From positions 1,922,001 through 1,986,000 of the forward strand of contig JBBMOL010000138.1 of the NCBI GenBank assembly GCA_037954665.1: 64,000 nt of DNA. The letters run 5' to 3'. Below, one piece after another: positions 33,290-44,496 of the stretch. This stretch comes from Laguncularia racemosa. Lineage: Eukaryota; Streptophyta; Magnoliopsida; Myrtales; Combretaceae. A program made the translations under genes and the position numbers. Position 1 is the first letter of the stretch; the number at the start of each line of letters is the position of its first letter. The notes below the pieces were generated by a model. The model ran no database searches and was not told the DNA's origin. It worked only from the letters and a program-made list of their open reading frames with translations.

Positions 33290-34480
33290 TCAGGACATTT
33301 TTGCACAGGTAGAAAAATTTAAAAAAGTTAAAATCATTTCCCCAAAGCTGCGGGGGGTCAGTTGCTGGAGGGGGAAAATCCTTGACCACGAAATTTAAAA
33401 CAAGAAAAATGGAAAAAACATGAACCCAAAACAGAATTTCAATTTTACGAGAAAGGTGGAGACAGTAAATTAGGAAGCATTGAAAAAACCCGAAAAAACC
33501 CTTTAAAAATTGGGACCATTTTTTTGTGCTGAGCAAAAAGTGAGATGACCCAGCTATTAATGAATATGCAGACGTTTTTTGCCTGGTCATATGGGACATG
33601 CTGGGAAAATAAACCAATAAAAAGTGGTTCTTTGGCTTCCCCCAAGGGAAGTGTCAAACCTAAAAAAAAAGAAATTGAAAAGGATTTAGGGGCCCGACAT
33701 CTTACTAAAGATCAAGGAAGAAGTCAAGAAATGTTTGAGGTAGGGTTCATCGAAGTGTCCGATTACCAGAATGGGTAGCGAATATATTTCCCCCTTATGA
33801 AAAAGAATGGAAAAGGGACGCGTATGCGTAGACTTCGGGACTTAAACCAAGCTACGCCAAAGGATAACTTTCCCCCACCACCCCATTGATTTTTCTAGTA
33901 GACAACACCCGGGAAGGAAACCATTTTTTTCTCATTCGGGATGGTTCTCAGGTTTTTAAAAACAAAATAAAAAAAGGCTGAAGAAGATAAAAAACCCAAA
34001 AAGACTTTCATCACAACATGAGGGACTTTTTTTAAAAAAAGTCATGCCCCCTTTTGGTTTTTAAAAACCCCAAGGTTAAATTTCTAGAGAGCCATGGTTG
34101 TGATACTTATGGGGCATGATGCATCGAGAAGGTTTAAGTATTCGTCGACGATATGATAGCTAAGTCTAAAGAAGAAAAGAGCCATACAGATATCCTGAAA
34201 AAATTTTTTTAATTTTATTGGAAAGTTCCAGCTCAAGTTAAAAACCGGTGAAGTGCACTTTCGGGGGTCACAACGGGGCAAATTTTTTGGGGTTTTTCTT
34301 TTGCCGAGAAGGCTTTAAAAAAAGACCCTGGGCAAAGTAAAGTCTATTTTAGGGTACTTCCCCCCTGCATGTAAAAGAAGTAAGAGGGGTTTTCTGGGGG
34401 AAGGGTTTTTAAATTTTTAGCTCGCTTTATCTCAAAACTCACAGTTTTGTACCGGCTACTATTCCGTCTGTTTAAAAGGG
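33290..34480 (+). pseudogene. Reverse transcriptase of element G
   Basis: Blocks in order: DVFAWSYGDM (about 33,568-33,600), EEVKKC..VGFIEV (about 33,717-33,755), KKDGKGTRVCVDF (about 33,800-33,832), PLIDFLVDN (about 33,880-33,905), KTFITT.GTF (about 34,000-34,030), KVMPPFGF (about 34,040-34,060), the palm motif FVDDMIAKSK (34,138-34,167, intact) and TGEVHF..SQRGKFFG (about 34,245-34,290). FVDDM is the form used by Tat/Ogre RT. Several one-base frame changes. Confidence 0.75.
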
Positions 34481-35250
34481 TTTTTGTAGAAAAAAGGGAC
34501 GCGAATGCGAAGAAGCATTCAGGACGATCAAAGACTAAACTCATAAAAAAACCCCCGTCTTGATAGTCCCGAAATGAGGGAAGCCCTTAAATTTTTATTC
34601 CTCACGATTTCTCCTGAATCCAAAGGGATGCGTGTTGGGGCAAAAAAGATGAAGGGGGGAAGGGGGGTTCCATTATTACCTTTTGCAAGAAATTCACAAC
34701 GGGGAAAAAGAGGTATTTGAAGTTGAAAGGACTTGCTATGCTCTGATTTGGGGGCATGCACCCGGTTTTAAGGGGAATACATCCTTTACTATCATATTGA
34801 GCTGTTGCAAGACCCTGGGCCTTGAAATACTTGGGGAGAAACCCTTTTTTTTAGGGAGAATCTCCCAAAAGGAAAATTTCTTATCGGAGTTTGTATCACA
34901 TACATAAATCAAAACTCGATGAAAAAGGGGAATCTTTAGCTGGGCCAATTGGCAGAAAACCCTGTTGGGGGAGATTCCCAAGAACTATAAGCCCAATTCC
35001 CTGATGGAAAAAAATATTAAAACGGGGAAAGGTACACCAGTAGAAGCCCGTGGAATAGAGCAAAACCCCTTAAGTGGAAAATGTTCTTTGACGGAGTGCC
35101 AATATATTCGGTTGTAGGATGGGGGCAGTATTGATATCCCTAGACGAAACACAATTCCCTTCAGTAAAAAGGGGCTCACATTTCCTTTTTAAAAATAATA
35201 TTGCGGAATTGGGGATGCTTTCCTCGGCCTCAAAATGGTTGCTACATGGG
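34481..35250 (+). pseudogene. RNase H and second RNase H-like domain of element G
   Basis: First domain: EEAFRTIKD (about 34,510), KTPVLIVPK (about 34,550), FHNGEKEVFEVERTCYALIW (about 34,690-34,750), KYLGEKPFF.GRIS (about 34,825-34,865), ILLSEFDI-type text. A second RNase H-like domain begins with WKMFFDGV (about 35,075-35,100) and runs to NIAELGMLSSASKW-like text for the usual NxAEYEAxxxGL (about 35,192-35,235). A second, archaeal-type RNase H is known for Tat/Ogre elements. Each block is frameshifted. Confidence 0.6.
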
Positions 35251-35679
35251 AATTAAAAAAAATTTAGAAGTTTACGGAGATTCATAAACTTTTTTTTTAT
35301 TCAGAAAAGGGAGGGAATAAAAGACAAAAAGCCCCCCAAAATGGTACCATACCATCAAATTTGACGAGCTAAAAGAAGAATTAAAGGGGCAATCACTTTC
35401 ACATTTTTTCCCAAAAACTCAGAATTATTTTACAGATGCACTTCCCAACTAGCATCTATGATCAAGATAAAAAAGGGGAAAGCCAAATTTCAAAACCGAT
35501 AAAAATTAAAAATTTTAAAAAAACGGCCGCCTACTGTTTAGTAATTAAAAAAGCACAAGATGACAACCCCTGGTATACACATCAGAACATTTTTTCCAAG
35601 AAAGTAAATAACCCGAAAGGCTAGCAAGAATGACCAAAAAAACACTTAGAGGTTAAGAAAAGTCATTTCTTATTAAGGG

Positions 35680-36870
35680 GTCTTACTTTAAAAAAAAAGA
35701 TCGTCTGATTCTACCTTGCAAAGATGGTGGAAAAAAAGGGAAGATGCAAACTGAGAAAGAAGTACATGAAGGGGTATGTGGCCTCTATGAACGACTACGG
35801 GTTGGCCCGAAAAATCTTGGGGTTTGGGATACTTTTGGTAACCATGGAATCAGTTTGAAATAAAATATGTCAACACTGTCATTTGTGTCAAGTGTACGTA
35901 AACCGGAAAAATGCTCCCCCCCAACAAGTTGCACTTATTGTCACCCCCCATGGCCTTTCCCCCTGGGGGATCGACATAATCGGCCCAATCACTCCAACGG
36001 CATCCAATGGCCACAGGTTTATATTGGTAGCAATTGATTACTTCACCAAGTGGGTAGAAGTTCATCATATGCCCAAAAACACAAAAGGGGGAATGTTCAT
36101 TTCTTGAAAAGGGGGGTAATAGCTCGGTAGGAGTTCCTGAGTCCATTTTCACCCACAACCGGTACCAATCTTAATAACAAGTCATTTATAGGTTTATGCC
36201 CCAAAAAATTTCCCCTTTTAAAACCTAGAAATTCAACTCCCTACCGACCTCAAAAAAACGGGGCGTAGAAGCAGCTAAAAAGAAAAATTTAAAAAAATCA
36301 TAAAAAAAATTTACAACTATTTCAAAGATTGGCCTTTAAAATGTTGCCCTTTTTTTTTTCATGGCTTTAGGACTTCAATAAGGGAAAATCTACTGGAGCT
36401 ACCCCAAAATTCGTTGGTATTTTGGTATGAGGCGTGCCCCCCCGTCCCCAGGTCGAAATACCTTTATTCAGGGAAATTTTGGGCAGAAACTCAGTTAACG
36501 GGAAACGACTGGGTAAAGAAGGGGGCTTTTATCGTTTAATCTGATTGATGAAAAAAGACTCACTGCATTTTGTCACGGCCAGTGTTACCAACCAAAGGTT
36601 TGGCCCCAAACCTTTAAAAAGAAAATGAAACCCCGATACTTCAAAGAAAAGGGGATTGGTGCTAAAAAAAGTTCTCCTGAATGTCCAAAACTCTAGAGGG
36701 GAAAAATTTTCCCCAAAAAATGAGGGTCCATATGTTGTGGGAAGGGGCGGTATTGATAGGAGGTGGTTTTTATATTGACTCAAATGGAGGTCTTGAATTG
36801 GAGAAACCCCCTCAATGTAGTTTCGTTAAGATGTATATCCTTTGGCAAGGGAAAATTTAAATTTTGCCCA
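35680..36870 (+). pseudogene. Integrase of element G
   Basis: EVHEGVCGLYE (about 35,760-35,795), NKICQHCHLCQVYVNRKNAP (about 35,862-35,918), WGIDIIGPITPTASNGHRF (35,965-36,020), LVAIDYFTKWVEVHHM (36,026-36,070), GVPESIFTHN (about 36,128-36,160), GVEAAKK (about 36,263) and NLIDEKRLTAFCHGQCYQPK (about 36,538-36,600), followed by the C-terminal domain EGPYVVGKGR-like text (about 36,722-36,750). This is the zinc finger, core and C-terminal order of Tat/Ogre integrase. The second catalytic Asp block (TDNG) reads THN with errors. Confidence 0.75.
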
Positions 36871-37369
36871 AAATTTTTTTAAAGCCAAAATTCAAAAACA
36901 AGTTTCGTTGAGTCTAGTTTTAATTTTTTTTTTTGCAAAGTTAATGTCTCTGAAAGGTCGATTTTAAAATTTTTCCAATTCTATTACAACAAAAAGTCCT
37001 AAAACCCTTCCCATTACTTAAACCAAAGAATGATAAAACACTAAAATGATAATGAATCTCAATAAATTTTGTAATATAATTCTATCTACTTTTTTAGTAT
37101 TAAAACCCCCGGGGATTTTTTAGGTTCACTTTCCCTCAAAAGAGCCATGTACAAAGAAAAGGGAAACGTATCCAGATCTTCAGCCCCGTGTTAAAGCAAG
37201 AGTAAGCAAAGTTGGAGGGAAACCAGCCGGGAAAATTCGGGTTTTTTGGTTGTATCCCTGATAAATTGGGGAAAATGTTAAAATAAATAACTACATCCAC
37301 ATATAAAGAAAACATCAAATCATTTAGCTCAGTCAGTAAAAAACATGTTCAAAAGCATTAAAGGGTTTT

Positions 37370-37826
37370 TTAGCCCACATTTTTTTGGGACTTCCCTAAA
37401 CATTTCCCCTTTTTAGGGTTTGCATATTAGGGCACCTTCCAAAACATGTTATTCCTACCATGGGTTTGTCAGCCCACATCGGGGGGGTTTTCCCAAAAAA
37501 TTTTTCTTAGGGTTAGCCCCCTAAGGGGACTTTTTTAGACGTTTCTCCCCTTTGGTTAGTCAGGGCCCACAATGGGGAAATTTTAAATTTCTCATTCAAG
37601 GTCGCTTGTAGGGGGGGCCTTTCGAAAATTTCTTCCCCCGGTCATGAGTCTAAGAAGCACTTCCCGCATAGGTTAGTCAGCCCACAATGGGGCACTTTCC
37701 CCCAAAAAAACCTTCAAAAAAGTCAGCCTATAGGGGGCCCTTTTTAGGCATGTCCTCTCGCTATAGGTCAGTTAGGGCCCCCGAAGGGGCACTTTCCTAG
37801 ACACCTTTTCCTAAAGTTGCTCACCG
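37370..37826 (+). repeat. Tandem array 1 in the 3' UTR of G (about 50-bp unit)
   Basis: Degenerate units with gttagtcagcccacaatgg and ggggcactttcc. Matching points occur near 37,374, 37,423, 37,472, 37,513, 37,565, 37,610, 37,680, 37,727 and 37,777, so roughly nine units of 40-60 bp, with alternate units more alike (about 97 bp). Confidence 0.65.
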
Positions 37827-38060
37827 AGCACTTTCAAACCCATCGATTATTTATCAGAGGAGCCTTTTTGAATCTATCGTTAGTCAGTAGAGCACTTTCA
37901 AAAATCGATTATTTAGTCAAGGAGCACTTTTGGAATTTATCGACAGTTAGCTCAGAGGGCACTTTTCGAATCTATCAATCGGTTAGCTCAAAGGAGCACT
38001 TTTCAAACCCTCTTTTTGTAGCTCATGGAGCATTTTTTTCTAATTGTCGATAACCGATTG
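37826..38060 (+). repeat. Tandem array 2 in the 3' UTR of G (about 33-bp unit)
   Basis: Units starting (a)ggagcacttttc and ending atcgnttagctca. Starts lie near 37,826, 37,859, 37,890, 37,921, 37,956, 37,993 and 38,027, a period of 31-36 bp. The gcactttc core is shared with array 1, so array 2 probably arose from it. Confidence 0.7.
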
Positions 38061-38483
38061 TCAGTCATAAGAGCACTCTTAAAGGGATTTTTCCAAACGT
38101 CGCTAGTCTAGTCAGCGCTTCTGTTGAAAGTGGCCAATCTAAGAGCATTCCCAAAAAATCCTCTCTTCAAGGTGCTGCCCGAAAAGACGCTTCCTATCAC
38201 GCTATTCCACTTACGTTTTTCACTCATAAACAATTCTTGAGATTGTTCCTTCCCCAATTGTCGGGCCCATAGAGACTTTTTGGAATGAAATTATTTTTGA
38301 TTGTTGGACCATTTCCTAAACGTACCAACCATCATAAAAACACTCTTTTGGGATTATTAGCTCTGGAGCTTTTTCCCTAGAGAAAAAATTCCAGAAAAAC
38401 CAGCCAAACCAAAGAATTATCCATTCAATTAAGAGGAAAAATGGATCTTTCTTATCTTTGTAGTTAATTTTTAAAACTTTACT

Positions 38484-38498
38484 ACAAAAAGGGGTAGT
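38484..38498 (+). promoter_or_regulatory. Polypurine tract of element G
   Basis: acaaaaaggggtagt directly before the 3' LTR start TGTAAAACC, the usual place for the plus-strand primer. The left end of the 5' LTR lacks it, as expected. Confidence 0.7.
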
Positions 38499-38769
38499 TG
38501 TAAAACCCCATTTTTGCCCTAATGTCAATAATAATAACCCATAATTAAATTTTCAATTTTTTTTGTTTTCTTCTCAAAATTTGGCAAAAATAGGAAAAAA
38601 TATTAAAAAAAAAATAAAATAAATAGGAAAAATATATAATTTTGGAAAATATTATAGAAATGGCAATAAAAATGGTTAAATAATTTTTACAAATTTTTAA
38701 AATTTTAAAAAAAAAAAAAAATGCATTGCATATATGAAAAATTGCGAAAAAAAATAAAATCGCGAAAGT

Positions 38770-38837
38770 GGGCTAGCCTAGTGGTCGAAACCCTTTGGGC
38801 TGGTGCGCAGCGGGAGGGCTCGGTCAGGGGTTCGAAA
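38770..38837 (+). promoter_or_regulatory. tRNA-like A-box/B-box pair in the G 3' LTR
   Basis: TAGCCTAGTGG at 38,774-38,784 and GGTTCGAA at 38,829-38,836, 44 bases apart. Both resemble polymerase III promoter boxes and the spacing is in the tRNA range. The 5' LTR copy is at 26,027-26,100. Confidence 0.4.
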
Positions 38838-39170
38838 GTGGGGGAAAGCGAACCCCGTTTTTGGAAAAATTTTTTCTTTTCGGGACCGTGTCAACAGTCT
38901 ATTGGCTGGGAGAATGCACAGCTGGGCTTGTGATCGTCTTCAAAATTCGTCCCAGATCGCCGGCGAGGAGAAAAAATCCGAATTTCGACCTTTTGATTGA
39001 TTTTTTGCACAAATCCAATAGATCTTCAACGGAAATAAGATAAAACATCATCCAATTGGGAAACAATCGAACAAATCAAAAAGATTTGCACAAATCGGGG
39101 ATGGGTTTTTTAACTGCAAAGTGATTTGTTCAATCAGTGGAAATCTGAGTTATCCAATTTGATTTTTCGC

Positions 39171-39180
39171 CTATAAATAA
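39171..39180 (+). promoter_or_regulatory. TATA box of the G 3' LTR
   Basis: ctataaataa, the counterpart of 26,421-26,430, followed by ataGAGGGTGAAGTGGAAGG. Confidence 0.6.
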
Positions 39181-40575
39181 ATAGAGGGTGAAGTGGAAGG
39201 AGAGGCACAGATCAAAAGTGAGAAAAAGAGAGAAGAGGAGAATCGAAGCCTGCCGGAGTTCTTCCCCCCGCGACCACCGTCAAGCGTCGAGCAGCCACAG
39301 GAGGCGTTTTTTAAGCAAACCACCCCCACGTTGGTTCCTCCCCCGAAAACCTAGGGAATTGACACCTCAAAACTTCAAAAGGCCGGCCCGGAAAACCGTA
39401 ACAAAATCCCCAACCGCGTGTCGAATCGACCCCACCCGACCCGACCTGCTTCGACCGACCCGCGCACCGACCGGATCTAGGTAAGTCGGATTTTTCAATT
39501 TTTTTTTATTTATTTTATTTTTTTTGAATTTTTTTTATTTACTTATTTTTTATTTAAATTAAAAAAAGAAAAAATGTTAGAAATTAGATTATTTTTTTAG
39601 GATTTAATTTAGGATGAAAAATAAAAAAAAAAAAAATAATTATAATAATAAATAAAAAAAGTAAAAATTTTAAAAGGGAAAAAGTAAAAATATTAGAAAA
39701 AATAATAATAAAAATTTTTGATTTTAGAATAGGATAAAATAAAAAAATCTGGAGAAAAGTTTTTAATAAAATTTAATAAAAATTTTTAAATTAATAAAAA
39801 AAATTATGAAAACTAATAAAAAATAAATAAAAATGTAAAAGTTATAAAAAATTAATAAAAATAAAAAAAAATTAATAAAATTTTATAATATTTGAAATGG
39901 GTAGAAAAAAAAAGTAAAAATGAAAATTTGTTACTTAGAAAAAGCATTTTCTTAATAAATCCAAAATTGGTTTTTCTTAAAATTTTTTTTTCAAAAAATC
40001 AAATTAAACAAATTTTAGGCTTAGATTTTTTTTAAAAATTATATATATTAAAATGGTAAAAAATAAATCAAAAGAAATTTTCATAATTAAAAATCATCAA
40101 CACACTAAGGTTTTTCTAAAGGCGAACATGCCAGTTTGATCCTGAATAGCAGGTACGTGGCACTTTTTGCGGCAACCCTAAAAAGGAAAAAAAAATCATT
40201 TTCTTGGGATGGTTTTTAAAGAATAAAAATAAAAAGGAAACAAAAAAATAAAAGGACTTTTTCGGAAAAAGGTTTAGATTTTAGGAGATTAGGGTGGAAA
40301 CCTTTGGTTTTTTAATAGGTTAGCCTTTGAACTTAGAAAACTTGGTTTTTTCCCTTTTTCCTCTTTTCACACAAAATGGAAGAGGAAATCACGAGACTAG
40401 TGGTTAAATTTGGGACTAATTCGCCCCATTTAGTCCTAATTCAATTTTCCCAAAAACAGTTAGGTAGCGACTCCAAAAAAAAGACAAAATTTCCAACTTA
40501 AGTCGGGATTACTTTAGATGAGCATACGGTCTTTATAGATCGGATTAGGAATGGGAAATCAAAAACAGACTCGAA

Positions 40576-41499
40576 GTTGATCGAATCTGTATCTCTAGTT
40601 TATATTTTTTTAAAATATTTTTATAGGAAAATTTATAAATGTGTGCAAAGGGTTAATTCCCCAAATTAAACCCTTTAAAAACCCTTTTTTTCAACTTGGT
40701 TTGTAGCGACTCCATTTAAAAAAATAATTTTCCTTTAAATTTTAGTGAATAATTTATATTGAAAAGGTAGGATTTGTAAAAATTTAAAAATTTAAGGAAA
40801 ATGATCAAAAACTGGACTCTTTTGTGGATCTTTACCCATTATTTTCATGTGTTTTTTTTTGATATTTCCAATAATTCTTTCCCTTGATTGAGTTCTTCAG
40901 ATAATTCTCTTCCTTTATTTTTGCCTCAACTTTTATATTGTGTTTCTTTGAATAGCAAATTTCCCCAGAAGTTTAAAATGTGTGTTCTTCTAAATTTATG
41001 AAGTGTTCTCTTAATTTAGGGTTTAGATCAAGAATGTCAGAAGGGGATCCTTGTCATGCACTAAGAAGAAAAAATCAAGTTAAAATATTCAAAAGTGGGG
41101 AGAGTAAAAAGAAATAAAATAAATGACTAAAATAGTAGTAATAAGGTTTTTCTTAATATTATTTTGTAAATCCTAGAAATGTGCTAAAAACGTGATGCAC
41201 ACTCTTCCATAATTGGATGTGTTTTAAAATCCAAAGCATAATGTACCTTCCAATTGATGAATCAACTGAAAAACCCAAAAATATGGGTGATAAGTTGATG
41301 AAAAATACTCCAAATAGGTGCGATTGGGGAAAAACAACTTTAAATGGCGTGTCTAAATTAGACAAAACCAATCAATAAACAACACAAGGGATTCCACTTT
41401 TCAACTATAAAACGACAAAAACCAAAATATTAAATAAGGAACCCAATTATGTGAAACAAATTAAAAGAAACCAAACCCTCACAAAAATAGTTTTAATTG
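40576..41499. other. Spacer between G and repeat F
   Basis: No coding motif. Around 40,690 tttgtagcgactcca echoes ggtagcgactcca inside the G LTR (40,463), so a further diverged LTR fragment is possible. Otherwise AT-rich and unassigned. Confidence 0.4.
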
Positions 41500-42005
41500 G
41501 ATGCAACTTAGAAATGTCCTTTATATAACTCATGGTTCTTAAAATAACTCGCCACAAATTTTACACTTGAAATTGATAAGGTGGCTTGTAAGGTGTCTCC
41601 ACGGCCCTAAAATGTTATTTTGTGTCAATGTAATGTGTCTCCAAAAACCCTGTTGTAAGTATTTATACTTGCTCCTATTAGGGTAAAAACACTTTAAAAA
41701 AATTCAATTTTGCCCTATGGGTGGAGGTCCTAAAACACAAATTACAACCAAATAAAAATGTCTAAAAAACTTCAACTAAAACCGTTCCAAGAAAAAACAA
41801 AAAATAAAAATAGTCCCCCAACATGTAGGTCTTCAAAAAACTCTTGGTCCAAAACTTATCTTGGTTTTTTGGTCGGGGTTTTGGATAAACCCAAGCTGAG
41901 TCTTAGTGAGTTTGTCCATAGCCTTGTAAAGCCTGATAAGTGTGCCTGTTGGACTATACAATACATGAGTAGATAAAAGAGGTTAGTAAACAAATAAAAT
42001 TTTTT
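41500..42005 (-). repeat. Repeat F, left copy
   Basis: Matches 57,720-58,165 in the same orientation. Best shared text is gagtttgtccat (41,908 and 58,048), gataagtgtgcc (41,936 and 58,076) and aagaggtta...ttttgggtcgat (41,977 and 58,121). Both hold aagtatttatactt (41,659 and 57,779), a TATA-like word on minus. Probably an LTR fragment of an unidentified element; strand is inferred. It ends at the boundary of element D. Confidence 0.5.
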
Positions 42006-42750
42006 TGGGTCGATTTTGATTTCGAACCCGCCCATGTGTGACGAAACCCAATACCAATCGTTTGGAAATTTCAACCCAAGTGCCAAACAATCAAATTTTG
42101 GGAAACCCGACCCGTTGCTTTTAGAGAGGCAAGAAATTGGTATGTTTTGTTGCGCCCAAATCGGGTGAAAGACCGATTGATAAATTGGTTAAAAAGCCAC
42201 GGAAGAAACCCGATAAGTTCAAGAGAAGTTCTTTTTAGAATAAGAGGGAAGTCTTCAAAATGGTTTTCAATGTTATTGAAGTTCTATGTTCTATTTTCCA
42301 ACCCTAGCAGCTTATATTTGTGTTTAAACTCGTTTTAAAAACAAAAGCCCAAAAAGACATAACATCATAAAATCGTGGAAAAAATAACAAACAGGCAATG
42401 AAAACCGGCGGCGTAGTAGCCGCGTGGTGTACCGGGTATATAGGCCAGTGGGGTAGTCCCTCTATCGCGCGCGAATTGCAACGTCGGTTCAAGGCCGGCA
42501 GCGTTTAAGCCAGCTTTTGTAAAGGCTGGCAGCTTTGATCTCCTATGCTTTCGGGTCCTTGAAGTTTTGAACAAATGAAAGGGTCTTTCTCATGGTTGCT
42601 CCACTTTTTTCCGGTTTCCCTTGGATACCCTTTACCCCACCCCGTTAAGTCCCTTCCTTGAATCGTTTCGCTTGAGTTTTGTGTCGGTCTAGGTGGACTT
42701 AAGAGGTCCACATTCCACCTTCTAGCTTGGTCCCATCATGGCTCTCATCT
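42006..42750 (-). repeat. 3' LTR of element D
   Basis: On minus begins AGATGAGAGCCATGATGG and codes the same basic pol tail as the A LTR, then departs: from 42,400 to 42,540 it holds GGCCGGC/GCTGGC repeats rather than TACACG repeats. The last 250 bases (caacgggtcgggtttcc, cgattggtattgggtttcgtca on minus) match the A LTR again. It seems to lack the last 35 bases of the C LTR. Confidence 0.7.
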
Positions 42751-43546
42751 TTCCCCCTCATCTTGAAAAGGATTTGTCCTCAAATCGTCCCCTACATAAA
42801 AAGGGGACAGATCAATAACATTAAAAGTAGCACTTATTTGTTACCCCCTTGGTAAATCTTTTCTTGTAGGCATTTTCTTTGATGCGCTCAAGAATTTGAA
42901 ATGGTCCATCGCCTCTAGGAAGTAATTTAGACAAAGTTGCACGGGGAAACCGCTTTTTAAAGCATGTAAAACCCAAAACCCCAGTCCCCGGGTTTAAAAG
43001 ACAGTTGTCGACGACCCTTTTTGGGTTGTTTCATATAGCTCCGTTCTTGCTCAATTTTTAGCCTTGCCTTCTCATGGATCTGTTTAAAAAATTTTTCTGT
43101 TTTTCTTCTTACCATCTAGTTTTAACATACTCAGAAATAGGCAGAGGTGATAAATCCAAAGGATTTTGTGGTTTAAAAACCATACAAAAATTTAAAAAGG
43201 GAGAAAAATTAGTATTAGAATGCATTGTGCGATTATAAGCAAATTCAACATGCAGCAAACAATCCTCGCAATTTTAATGTTCTTTTTAATGACTACCCTT
43301 AACAAAGTAGATAAAGTTCGTTTTACTACCTCAGTTTGACCATCAGTCTGTGGATGAAAGTAGTAAAAAACAATAGTTTGTTCCAAATTAGCCCATAGGG
43401 TCTTTAAAAGTAGTCAAGAACTTGGGCATCTCGATCCGATATGATTTTTTCTGGGCCCATACCATGCAATCTCAAAACTTTCCTAAAGAACAAATTAACA
43501 ATATTGCAAGTCATCTGTTTTTTTGGCAAGGAATGAAATGTGCCAT
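42751..43546 (-). pseudogene. Integrase of element D, C-terminal half
   Basis: Begins on minus at 43,546 with ATGGCACATTTCATTCC (M-A-H-F-I-P), the continuation of VVDRFSKM left of element C. Then ISDRDAQ-like text (about 43,440), HPQTDGQTEVV (about 43,353-43,322) and RTLSTLLRVVIKKNIK (about 43,318-43,270), LLHVEFAYNR-type text (about 43,255) and the C-terminal domain with KLPRG and FEVLERI-like text (about 42,930-42,870). The pol frame then enters the LTR. The frame is broken in several places. Confidence 0.75.
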
Positions 43547-44496
43547 TGATGCGAGATCGTTTGCTCGGATTCATAACTGATTACGAACCAAGCCAATGTG
43601 TACGAAAACCCAATACAATCGTTCGGAATTCACTACCTAAGATGATTTCCACACTCAAGTGGAAACTGCGACACGTTGTCTATAAGCGAGGGACAAGAAC
43701 CTTGGTTAATATGATGACGCCACAATCGGATGAAAGACGATTGATAAGTCGGGATGAACGGCCACGGAAATAAAATCGATAAGTTCTAGTTAGTTCTTTA
43801 TTGAACAAGAGAGGGAATTCTCTCAAAAGTGTTTTTCCAAAACTTTAATGATGTATCTCTATATTCTAACCCTAGGGAGCCTTCTATTAGGGTTTACAAT
43901 TCGTAACAATAAAGCCTATAAGACATAACTTAGATAGTTGCGTAAAATTACAACAAAACAAAATGTAGGCCGGCGGTGTAGACTGAAGGCCGCGGCCTTG
44001 GAAGCCCAGCCTTTGGAGCCACGGTGTTGAAAATATACACGACCAGCGTTGGTGAAGTACACGACCGTATACTTTAGCCATGTATCATTCTCGTGGGAAT
44101 TTTTGCAAATGTACACGACCGTGCTTGTACTTCTAGTCATGTAATCTTTCTGTGGGAATTCTTGACACATACACGACCGTTGCCATTGACCATGTATCGG
44201 ACGTGTATGATTCGGTGTAACTATAGACTCCTACACGGCCGTGCCTTGTAAAGACACGAACCTCTTCAACCTGTATCATTATGATTGTACAAGAGCAAGG
44301 GCATTCCCATGGTTGTTTCCAATCCTTTTATTAATGATTGCTCCAATACTTTTCGACTTTATGGACATCCTTTTTCACCGGTTAAGAAATGCTTCCTTGA
44401 ATCGTTTCGCTCGATTTCTTGTGATTGGTCCAGGTAGCACTTCAAGAGGATCCACATTTCCCTCTTCTGGCTTGGCTCCCATCAGGGCTCTCATCA
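43547..44496 (-). repeat. 3' LTR of element C
   Basis: 950 bp. Partner of 48,055-49,005. Carries the pol tail (44,496-44,290 on minus), a GGCCG-rich cluster (43,967-44,010) and three to four units of about 58 bp built on TACACGACCGT (44,030-44,255). Confidence 0.85.

Larger units (their letters stand above)
36871..38482 (+). other. 3' untranslated region of element G
   Basis: 1.6 kb between integrase and the 3' LTR. It is non-coding and carries two adjacent tandem arrays (37,370-37,826 and 37,826-38,060) before the polypurine tract. Long 3' untranslated regions with tandem repeats are known in Tat/Ogre elements. The open frames at 37,817-38,053 and 38,316-38,528 are by-products of repeats and AT-rich sequence. 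Confidence 0.65.
25742..40570 (+). mobile_element. Element G: Tat/Ogre-type Ty3/gypsy retrotransposon
   Basis: Large plus-strand element of about 14.8 kb including a 1.45-kb solo LTR insertion. LTRs of about 2077 and 2070 bp both begin TGTAAA(A/C)(A)CCCCATTTTTGCCC. The PBS TTGGGGACTCCACTGGGGA is the type used by Tat/Ogre elements. Gag, protease, RT, RNase H, a second RNase H-like domain and integrase follow in order, then a 1.6-kb 3' untranslated region with tandem repeats and a polypurine tract. Flanks are GTTAG at left and, depending on the right end chosen, GACTC or GTTGA, so no target duplication is claimed. Pol is heavily frameshifted. Confidence 0.85.
38499..40570 (+). repeat. 3' LTR of element G
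   Basis: Partner of 25,742-27,818 with the landmarks listed there. It ends near AAAAACA at about 40,567 or a few bases later. The arginine/proline-rich open frame at 39,188-39,484 lies in the transcribed part of the LTR and is not a gene. Confidence 0.85.

Noticed and set aside
37370..38060. CRISPR-like regular repeats
   Set aside because: Units are degenerate, contiguous and differ in length, with no constant repeat and unique spacers; the DNA is a plant retrotransposon 3' UTR.
38770..38837. A tRNA gene
   Set aside because: A and B box-like words are present but no cloverleaf, anticodon stem or acceptor pairing could be seen; the segment repeats with the LTR.
39188..39484. Arginine/proline-rich 98-codon open frame
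   Set aside because: It lies in the transcribed part of the G 3' LTR; the matching stretch of the 5' LTR (26,440-26,700) does not keep the frame.
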